A stretch of 11,837 nucleotides of DNA from UBA11889 sp046582115 (lineage in GTDB: Bacteria > Pseudomonadota > Gammaproteobacteria > Pseudomonadales > Azotimanducaceae), in the NCBI GenBank assembly GCA_046582115.1, contig JAYGFA010000081.1:1-11837 (forward strand), in the 5' to 3' direction. Of the stretch, positions 5,765 to 11,837 are shown piece after piece. The notes under the pieces are model-generated. The model was not told where the DNA came from. It did not search any database and saw only the letters and a list, made by a program, of their open reading frames with translations. Positions within the stretch are counted from its first letter, which is position 1; each line of letters starts with the position of its first letter. The position numbers were made by a program, and so were the translations under genes.

Positions 5765-5831
5765 GTCTGCAATTTGAGTAGGTTTTGGATGTGAACCAAG
5801 CTCAAGCCCAATGACAGGTCTCGGGGAGGGG
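5765..5831 (-). repeat. Dispersed intergenic repeat, copy D (inverted)
   Basis: The reverse complement of 5765-5806 matches 952-993 (copy A) at 41 of 42 bases. The adjoining bases to about 5831 correspond to the CCGAGACCTGTCAT part of copies B and C. It is inverted relative to the other four copies and lies about 110 bp from the stop codon of the convergent large membrane protease gene. Confidence 0.7.
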
Positions 5832-5939
5832 CGTAGTTTGGAGGAGATGAAACCACGACCGTTCCTCCTCAAAGAGTTTCAGATTAGATTTCGGATGTTT
5901 TGGACTTCCTCTACATTCGAGTACATTAAGTCGCATAAT

Positions 5940-8900
5940 TTACGTAATTTTACGAAGTGCGTTAAACCAGATCCACGCCATAGCAGCCACGATTATGGCG
6001 GCAACGCCATTTCCGAGCAGGGCACCTGGATATGGTTGGCCTAAGTTTGCGATCACACTCCAGCAAATTGTGGTTGCGACAACGATAGGTACGGTCGCGA
6101 GGTCGCGACGAATTAATAACCAGTACCCGAGCACTGCTGCACAACCCGAAAGACTTGCCGACAATACCCATGTTGTTAGATCTGAGCCCCCTCCGGAGTT
6201 CATGGCGAGTCCGCCTACGAAAAATAGACCCCCAAGGGTGGGAACTTTCCAGCGCGTCCAGTCCTTACTGATGTAATTAGCAATACCGAAGACGAGCAAG
6301 TACCGAACCGTAATCACGATGAAGTTGACGATCCATTGGGTGACTGGTGCGGCAAATGGAAGAGCAAAGCCAGCTCCAAAGACTGCGGGCAGCCGGGGAC
6401 TCGGCAGGTCCTGAAGAAATAGCAATGCGTTGAGACAAACGCCTGCTAATCCCACCAATACGGCCGTCAAAATCAAACGCGTGGAGTCGATACCGGAGGA
6501 GTCGTGACGCCAAAACGCGAGCATCCCTGCAGTAAGCCCTGTCAAAACCGCAGGAATGAGATTTTGTATTAGCGCGAACGCGATCTGATTCCAAGCTTGA
6601 GTAACGAACGGCTGAGCGGTGGAAAAGCCTGCTGTTAGCATGGGAAAACCGTTGGCTTCACTGAGCAATCCAAATGTGAGTAGCGCAACCGCAACAAGCA
6701 AGCAGTGACGAACGGAAAATTTTCCTCGACTCCACGCAATGACGCCGACGATCGCACCGCCAAAATTCAGGCACAGCGTTACGACCTGAACCAACGTCAT
6801 GGCGATGTTCATTGTCGTCGCTTTGGATTGTTGCTCCCGTCGCCAGTCTTCGGGGATATAAATAAAGCGGTTGGCCGAGACGACCTCGTCCCCCGCGATA
6901 CGAACCGAATATCGTCTTTCACCTCTTGGTAGGGGTTCGGAACCGGGGGTGGCGAAGGTAAATGACCAATCTGTTCGGGATGGTTGTTTGGTGGGAATCA
7001 CGGATATTTCGCGCAGCGAGTCGTGCGATACCTGCATTTCCCGGTAAAGCGCAGAGTAGGCAATGGACCGGGCGTCTCCTTCGCTAAGGTCGGAACCAGA
7101 AGCGGTTTCGGCGAGTCGATGTTGAACGTTTAATACGGAACCGTCTCCTCGGACAGTAACGCCCCATTCGTCAGCACGATCTGCGACGTCGCCTTCGAAC
7201 AGCGCGAAACGCACGAAATATCGGGGCGGCTGAAGCCAGGTTCCGAGCAATGATTCGTATGACTCAACCCCAGCCGTTTGCCACAAGAACTTTCCAAGGT
7301 AGCCGTTTACACCCGATACTGAAACCATCTCGCGCGTACCTGGCTTGGTTTCGATAGATCGCTCCGCAAGAGTCGACCGACCAATTTCCAGAGCTTCATT
7401 TCGGGTAATTTCAATTCGCGGCGTCTCGGTGCGGGACTCGCCATTCAGCCAGTACGCGAGGGGGATCGCGACGATACAAAAACCGACAAGCGCAGAAATT
7501 AAGTTTGGCGGCCAATGATTGAATGGTTGTGTTGGGCTTTTGTTCAACAATTCCTTCGATACTGCCGTTGCGGGTTGCCAACCTCTGTTTTTATGTGTGC
7601 TTGGGAAGTCGGACCAAGCGCCTACTTGGTATCGGCGTACGAGAATGATGATGATCGGTAGTAGAGCGAGGAGACTCAGCATCGAACGATCAAACCAGAC
7701 TCCAGGACCCGTGGTGTAGAAGATGGGCAGTCCCATCAGAACGATGTCGAAAACGAAGTGCATGATAATCGCGGGTAAGAGGCCATAGCGTAGATAAAGC
7801 AACCCGAAAATGACTGAGGGCAGCACCAACTCGACGACGCGGGCGTAGGCCGGTTGTGCCGGATAGTTGGCATGCCCGGCACCGAAAATTAGGATTTGCA
7901 CGACGAATGCAATTGCGATGAAGAGCCCACGATGACCGTAGCGTTGTCCCAGCAGTGCTGCTGACGCTAACGGCACCGCGCGAAAGAGACATTCCTCCCA
8001 AAATCCGGCCTGTAGAGAAAGCGCGAACGGCGTTAACCAGGGCGCGAAATGAGCGAGCGAATCGGGGCTCACTAAGGTATCGGATGGGTTCCACCAGTCA
8101 CCAAGGCTACGCGCGACGAAATAGAACGCGATTAGAAAGACCAGGTTGATCGGCACGAGTAAGTACCCCATTCCAGTACGTGCCGCGACGCTTTTTGTGG
8201 GGGCCGCCTGGCGACTCCAAATCTGCCAAAACTGTGGGTGGTCAGGAAATGCCAGTCGCGACAATCCCTCGGCCGCGATGAATGAGAGCGCTAAGATCAG
8301 TCCGAGCGACAAGCTCGCCAAGATACTTGATAGAGCGGTTTGGATCAGGAATCCGGATGAAGAGTCAGACGTGTCGTAACTCAACCACGCAAGTGGCAGC
8401 GTATTTAGACTGGCGGCAATCTGTAACAGGGCAATTAAACCAGCGGCAGCAACCGCGGGTCGCCATATCAGTTGCCCACGGCGTGACAATTGGTAAAAGC
8501 CGATGCCACTTATCAGCAGTAAGAAAAACATACCGACCTGGCCCGCCGTGCTGATGCTGTTATTGGCGGACCGCATTTCCTGATAACGGCGCGTGAAGGA
8601 TTCTGGAACGCGTACGGAAGGCATGAGCATGCTGACGCGATCGCCGGTGACACGAGCCCGCACTTGCAAGCGGCCGTCTCCCAGATCAGGCCGCAGGCTC
8701 TCGTAAACAAATCGATGATCAATTCGGCCATTTGGCTTTTCATCCTGTCCCGATTCCGTCAACTCAAGACCGACTAGATCGATGCCCCAGACGTTACGTG
8801 CGGCGGTTTCAGAGAGCCGTTTGGCAACGTCCGAATTGACGTTAGGGCGTTCTTCGTCTTCGGCAATTTTCTCCACAAAACCGTAGGGACGCCCGTTGGG

Positions 8901-9263
8901 TCGAAAGTGGACGTGAGTTTCGTTGACCACGCCTTCGCTGAAGAGTCTTACGTGCCATGTATAGGGTGAAAAAATTGGGTCTTCGAGGAGTCGGGTAAAC
9001 CCTTCGACTCCCCCCTCCTCAAGCTCGACAAATGTCTTTACTAGGATATTGGTCCCGAACGATGCCGCGTCCCGTTGCGGTTGTGCAGGGCCCCATCCAT
9101 GTTCTTGCGACAGGTCCAGTGCATTTTCAATTGCGAGTTCCCGAGTCATGGAGATGTCGACGGAAACGATTGGAAATGCCTTCGGGAAAAATGAGTAAGC
9201 AATAAACGCGCAGGCAAGGGAAACCGCGGTAAACGCGGCCCACATTAGGCCCTGTTTTTTCAT
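5940..9263 (-). CDS. Giant CPBP-type intramembrane metalloprotease with a duplicated, non-catalytic second half
   Basis: 1107 residues from the ATG at 9263; the frame extends to a TTG at 9317, but MKKQGLMWAAF gives a proper signal anchor and has GTGGA upstream. Layout: membrane anchor (about 6-27); a periplasmic PepSY-like domain (36-240) ending before a multi-span CPBP (CAAX protease/Abi) block (about 240-540); then another anchor (about 587-605), a second periplasmic domain (616-820) and a second multi-span block (820-1107). The first membrane block carries all CPBP motifs: EECLFR (Glu423, Glu424, Arg428), FGAGH (Phe460, His464) and HFVFD (His502, Asp506). The second block has none of them. 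The halves match in order, for example in WHVRLF versus YFVRFALF and in the VRVPESFTRRYQ versus IYIPEDWRREQQ junctions, so the gene looks like a fused tandem duplication with a dead second half. CPBP proteases cleave within or near the membrane; the substrate is unknown. It is divergent from the cohesin-like gene, 242 bp away. Confidence 0.85.
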   Translation of the reverse strand: MKKQGLMWAAFTAVSLACAFIAYSFFPKAFPIVSVDISMTRELAIENALDLSQEHGWGPAQPQRDAASFGTNILVKTFVELEEGGVEGFTRLLEDPIFSPYTWHVRLFSEGVVNETHVHFRPNGRPYGFVEKIAEDEERPNVNSDVAKRLSETAARNVWGIDLVGLELTESGQDEKPNGRIDHRFVYESLRPDLGDGRLQVRARVTGDRVSMLMPSVRVPESFTRRYQEMRSANNSISTAGQVGMFFLLLISGIGFYQLSRRGQLIWRPAVAAAGLIALLQIAASLNTLPLAWLSYDTSDSSSGFLIQTALSSILASLSLGLILALSFIAAEGLSRLAFPDHPQFWQIWSRQAAPTKSVAARTGMGYLLVPINLVFLIAFYFVARSLGDWWNPSDTLVSPDSLAHFAPWLTPFALSLQAGFWEECLFRAVPLASAALLGQRYGHRGLFIAIAFVVQILIFGAGHANYPAQPAYARVVELVLPSVIFGLLYLRYGLLPAIIMHFVFDIVLMGLPIFYTTGPGVWFDRSMLSLLALLPIIIILVRRYQVGAWSDFPSTHKNRGWQPATAVSKELLNKSPTQPFNHWPPNLISALVGFCIVAIPLAYWLNGESRTETPRIEITRNEALEIGRSTLAERSIETKPGTREMVSVSGVNGYLGKFLWQTAGVESYESLLGTWLQPPRYFVRFALFEGDVADRADEWGVTVRGDGSVLNVQHRLAETASGSDLSEGDARSIAYSALYREMQVSHDSLREISVIPTKQPSRTDWSFTFATPGSEPLPRGERRYSVRIAGDEVVSANRFIYIPEDWRREQQSKATTMNIAMTLVQVVTLCLNFGGAIVGVIAWSRGKFSVRHCLLVAVALLTFGLLSEANGFPMLTAGFSTAQPFVTQAWNQIAFALIQNLIPAVLTGLTAGMLAFWRHDSSGIDSTRLILTAVLVGLAGVCLNALLFLQDLPSPRLPAVFGAGFALPFAAPVTQWIVNFIVITVRYLLVFGIANYISKDWTRWKVPTLGGLFFVGGLAMNSGGGSDLTTWVLSASLSGCAAVLGYWLLIRRDLATVPIVVATTICWSVIANLGQPYPGALLGNGVAAIIVAAMAWIWFNALRKIT

Positions 9264-9505
9264 CCCATTTCCACGAACAACGAGGTGATTCGCATCTATA
9301 ACAGGCTGGGGAGCCAAGGGGTACAGTGGTATGGCAACGCCGTTAAATTTTCTGTGTCTTCACCGGCGGAAACAGCCTCGCTGCCGCTTCGATCAATTTC
9401 TCCCGAAGTGGCTGTTGGCCCGAAACCCATCTAATCCCAACTCTATGTACCTGGTTGTGGGACGCTGTTATAAGGCGGGTGGAATCTCGGTGTCTGGGAT
9501 TTGGA

Positions 9506-10099
9506 ATGAGCCGAATTGACGCAAAGGTAGGATCTCCTTTATTCGCGTTCGTAATGTCGCTGATAGCGGCGTCGCTCGACGCGAACCAACAGGTGTTATT
9601 TATTGAACCGGCGTCGATTGTTGTAGATGTTGGTGCTGTTGGGACTGAGCTTATCGTTAGTTACGACACCGTGCCCGGCGGTCTGCAAACGACGGGGGCA
9701 GGTATTTCAGTTTTCTTTGATAGTACCAAGGTACGACTGGAATCTTTGTCCGAGATCTATCCGGAAGGATTAACTCAGGCGACTCGAACAGCGGATTCGG
9801 TCATTGTCGATACGTCTGATCTCGACGGCGATCGCTCGACCGATAAACGCGCGATTATCGCGTATACGAGTTTCCGCGGGACGTGGCCCGATAGCTCCTC
9901 GCTGAGCCCTCTCCGATTATTTATTGTTGCGTTTACAGCGGCAAATCAAAATTGGACGGGTGAAACACAAGTGAATTTTGTTGTGACATCGCTTGCTGCG
10001 GGATTCTCTTCAACGAGTCGTTCGGTAACGATTCGGGTTCAAGGTGATTCACCATATGGTTTGCCGGTTCAACCGAAACCTGGCGGGCTCCAGCAATGA
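9506..10099 (+). CDS. Secreted cohesin-like domain protein
   Basis: 197 residues from the ATG at 9506. The frame opens earlier (9455), but this start gives a signal peptide: a hydrophobic stretch PLFAFVMSLIAAS with likely cleavage near residue 26. The rest is one beta-rich cohesin-like domain (about 29-178): the opening strand ASIVVDVGAVGTELIVSYD, a TTGAGISVFFDSTKVRLESL core resembling the cohesin GxxFxxxYDxxxL pattern, an acidic loop DTSDLDGDRSTDKRAIIAY that could bind calcium, FRGTWP, and a closing VTIRV strand. It ends in a Pro/Gly-rich tail (SPYGLPVQPKPGG). There is no membrane anchor after the signal and no enzyme domain, so a binding or adaptor role outside the cytoplasm is likely. The next gene starts 49 bp downstream and carries dockerin-like repeats, the natural partner of cohesins. 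The fold assignment comes from sequence pattern only. Confidence 0.68.
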   Translation: MSRIDAKVGSPLFAFVMSLIAASLDANQQVLFIEPASIVVDVGAVGTELIVSYDTVPGGLQTTGAGISVFFDSTKVRLESLSEIYPEGLTQATRTADSVIVDTSDLDGDRSTDKRAIIAYTSFRGTWPDSSSLSPLRLFIVAFTAANQNWTGETQVNFVVTSLAAGFSSTSRSVTIRVQGDSPYGLPVQPKPGGLQQ

Positions 10100-10148
10100 C
10101 TCAACTCGCGGCCTGAATTCTTCACACATATATGTTCGGCAACTATCA

Positions 10149-11636
10149 ATGAAAATGAAGCGGCGAGTTCTCATCGGGTTGTGCGGTTTTATGTGGGTTC
10201 TTCTACTACAAGTGAGCTGGTCGGAAGACGCTGCATTCAGTTTCGATATCGATTCCGATGGCGAGGCAGGAGCTCTTACCGACGGGCTACTGTTGTTGCG
10301 CCATTTGTTTGGGTTTTCTGGCATTTCACTAACCGATGGCGTTGTCGCCTCGAACGCCAACCGTTCTTCAGCCGTTGAAATCGAGGCGTATCTTTCGGGA
10401 CATTCAAGCAATCTAGACATCGACCGAGACGGGTCGAATGGAGCGTTAACGGATGGCCTTCTTTTTCTTCGTTATTTGTTCGGTTTCAGAGGAGATACAC
10501 TCGTTAACGGTGCCGTTGGCAACGATGCCATTCGCTCCAGTTCTGGACAGATCGAAAGCTATCTCGATGACTGGACACGTACCATTGACACAAACGATCA
10601 ATCGTGGGGATTTACCCGTGCCAACGCAGCTACCCTGGGATTGAATGAAGCCTCGGTGATTGAACTGTTAGCCCACATCTTTGGTGATCGGGCGACTCAG
10701 GCTGCCATGTTGGTTCGTAACGGCCAGGTGGTGGGCGAACGTTACGCGGACGGATACGGCGCGAGCGATCGGGGGACAAGCTGGTCGGTCGCGAAAAGTC
10801 TTTACAGCGCAGCTGTCGGGGTTGCGATCGATGAAGGTTGGATTACGTCCCTCGATCAACGAGCGAGCGATTTCTTGTCCGAATGGAAGGGTACTGACAA
10901 AGAAAACATTCCGATACGAGTATTGCTGGAGATGCGCGCCGGACTACCGGGGGAGGGGACAAACATTTTCGCGCAAGCCGATCAATCTGCGTTCGCGCTT
11001 AATCACGATCTCGTTAACGAGCCAGGCACAACCTTCTTGTACTCAAATACCTCGTCGCAGTTATTGGAACCCTTAATTAGGCGGGCGACGGGCCAAGATG
11101 CGCACACCTACCTGACCACCAAGATACTTACGCCGATAGGGATTGATATGGCCAACGTAGGGCTGTGGTTTGACCCAACGGGAATTAACCCGATGACGTA
11201 TTGTTGTATTGATATGCGGCCAGAGGATTTTGCACGATTTGGAGTTCTGTTTGCCCGAGGTGGGCGATGGGCTGGTACTCGAATACTCTCTTCCGACTTC
11301 GTCTCTCAAAGCCTCACCGCTCAAAGTGATTACTATGGCCTACATTGGTGGGTATTGAACGCCAATTACTTTGGCGGTTACACACCACCCGCGCGGGTCA
11401 AGGCTGCACATGGTTTGAATGGACAGCACATCTACGTGTGGTCGCAGGAAGATATCGTGCTGGTAGTTCTAAGTATCTATCAACCTCCGACAGACGGGGG
11501 TTACGTCTTGAGTTTGACTAACTGGCCACGTACGTGCGACGCGAGAAACACATGCGACACGTCAACGGGAGAGGAAGTCGTTAGTTATAACGAGTGGCAA
11601 CTTATTTCGCTATTAGCGGCCCTCGTGAGCGTATAG
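10149..11636 (+). CDS. Secreted dockerin-like repeat protein fused to a CubicO/beta-lactamase-fold serine hydrolase
   Basis: 495 residues from the ATG at 10149; the open frame reaches back to 10044 inside the preceding gene, but this start gives a signal peptide (KMKRR then GLCGFMWVLLLQVSWS). Next come two copies of a 57-residue unit (about 32-88 and 89-145), each beginning with a calcium-loop pattern DIDxDGxxxALTDGLL and continuing LRxLFGF, then (A/N)xxRSS and I(E)xYL. Compared with classical dockerin, the final loop Asp is shifted by one residue. A serine hydrolase domain follows (about 160-495): SxxK in SWSVAKSL (Ser213, Lys216), YSN (298-300) and a C-terminal HGLNGQ in place of KTG. This is the esterase/amidase-type pattern of the class C beta-lactamase superfamily rather than a true beta-lactamase. 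Cysteines 352-353, 463 and 469 may form disulfides. It likely acts outside the cytoplasm, perhaps held by the upstream cohesin-like protein. Confidence 0.85.
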   Translation: MKMKRRVLIGLCGFMWVLLLQVSWSEDAAFSFDIDSDGEAGALTDGLLLLRHLFGFSGISLTDGVVASNANRSSAVEIEAYLSGHSSNLDIDRDGSNGALTDGLLFLRYLFGFRGDTLVNGAVGNDAIRSSSGQIESYLDDWTRTIDTNDQSWGFTRANAATLGLNEASVIELLAHIFGDRATQAAMLVRNGQVVGERYADGYGASDRGTSWSVAKSLYSAAVGVAIDEGWITSLDQRASDFLSEWKGTDKENIPIRVLLEMRAGLPGEGTNIFAQADQSAFALNHDLVNEPGTTFLYSNTSSQLLEPLIRRATGQDAHTYLTTKILTPIGIDMANVGLWFDPTGINPMTYCCIDMRPEDFARFGVLFARGGRWAGTRILSSDFVSQSLTAQSDYYGLHWWVLNANYFGGYTPPARVKAAHGLNGQHIYVWSQEDIVLVVLSIYQPPTDGGYVLSLTNWPRTCDARNTCDTSTGEEVVSYNEWQLISLLAALVSV

Positions 11637-11837
11637 TGCGAGCGATCGAAATAGGTTGGTTTCGTTCTTGGGAACAAAGTTGCTAAAGAGATTGCTCAGG
11701 TCGGCAACGTTGACGGTGGTGCAATAGCGACGAGCCGGAATCGGTTTAAGATGAGCTTTGCGGTCGAGTCTGGTCGTACCAGGTGATGAGTTGAAGGGTG
11801 TACCTGGTAGCGCATGATGTAGATCGCTTTTATTGTT
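11613..11837 (-). other. Possible C-terminal part of a convergent gene entering from the right
   Basis: A minus-strand frame is open for 74 codons from the window edge to a TAA at 11613-11615, overlapping the 3' end of the serine hydrolase gene by 24 bp. It contains IPARRYCTTVNVADLSNLF and a tail ending LALYAHEGR. No family is recognised. A second minus-strand frame is open for part of the same stretch, so this may be chance. Otherwise the last 200 bp hold no feature I can identify, and no terminator for the serine hydrolase gene is visible. Confidence 0.25.

Larger units (their letters stand above)
5304..5939. other. Gene-poor interval with hairpins, direct repeats and a possible gene remnant
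   Basis: No intact gene is visible. Contents in order: a minus-strand open stretch (5312-5455) with protein-like composition; two adjacent hairpins (5504-5528 and 5531-5566); a pair of 10-bp direct repeats (5643-5663); a small GTGGG-GGTA-CCCAC stem at about 5735; dispersed repeat copy D (5765-5831); and then the 3' end of the large membrane protease gene. The interval separates the converging endonuclease and protease genes. No T-rich intrinsic terminator could be identified. Confidence 0.6.

Noticed and set aside
303..5831. Classical integron cassette array
   Set aside because: GTTAGAT 18-24 nt before the DUF5990 frame and one repeat per gene end suggested attC sites. However, the inverted core pairs (RYYYAAC/GTTRRRY) are not found in the copies, a tRNA interrupts the array, and the recombinase fragment at the left edge looks like a phage/island type, not IntI.
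6277..8094. Long antisense and shadow frames within the large membrane protease gene
   Set aside because: They have arginine/serine-rich composition typical of out-of-frame reading, with no family motifs, while the overlapping protease frame has complete motifs.
10149..11636. True class C beta-lactamase
   Set aside because: SxxK and YSN are present, but KTG is replaced by HGLNGQ and a dockerin-like module precedes the domain; this fits the CubicO/esterase branch better than an antibiotic-resistance enzyme.
1..11837. CRISPR array, insertion sequence with terminal inverted repeats, rRNA
   Set aside because: No regularly spaced repeats with unique spacers, no transposase with flanking inverted repeats and no rRNA-like sequence were seen.

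Overview
The window looks like chromosomal DNA of a moderate-GC, Gram-negative bacterium, most likely a gammaproteobacterium (perhaps marine or otherwise environmental). The basis is two tRNA-Leu genes with an encoded 3' CCA, several exported proteins with Sec signal peptides, DUF5990, VOC and superinfection-immunity-type accessory genes, and a secreted protein with paired ALTDGLL...LFGF dockerin-like repeats, which I associate with environmental gammaproteobacteria. The taxonomic call is an inference.

Layout. Positions 1-302: the start of a tyrosine-recombinase (integrase) gene runs off the left edge. It lies just downstream of the 3' end of a tRNA-Leu(UAG) gene, the usual border of an island or prophage integrated at a tRNA. 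Positions 303-4306: an array of small unrelated genes, nearly all on the minus strand: a DUF5990 protein, a VOC protein, an alpha/beta hydrolase with an N-terminal anchor, a double-VOC protein, a superinfection-immunity-like membrane protein and a frameshifted VOC relic. A second tRNA-Leu(UAA), on the plus strand, interrupts them. A short dispersed repeat family sits beside the 3' ends of several of these genes. Positions 4422-5303: an exported endonuclease/exonuclease/phosphatase-fold protein on the plus strand. Positions 5304-5939: a gene-poor stretch with hairpins, short direct repeats, another copy of the dispersed repeat in inverted orientation, and a likely gene remnant. Positions 5940-9263: a very large membrane protein on the minus strand, an intact CPBP-type intramembrane protease joined to a second, diverged copy of the same periplasmic-plus-membrane layout that lacks the catalytic motifs. 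Positions 9506-11636: two plus-strand secreted proteins in tandem, a cohesin-like protein and a dockerin-like-repeat/serine-hydrolase fusion. At the right edge a minus-strand reading frame may enter from outside the window.

How the parts may work together. The most notable unit is the 9.5-11.6 kb pair: a cohesin-like domain protein followed 49 bp later by an enzyme with two dockerin-like calcium-binding repeats. This suggests a small non-cellulosomal protein-protein assembly outside the cytoplasm, with the giant CPBP protease encoded divergently. The left half resembles accessory, gene-capturing DNA: integrase at a tRNA, small unrelated genes, broken genes and repeats next to gene ends. No function is proven by sequence alone.
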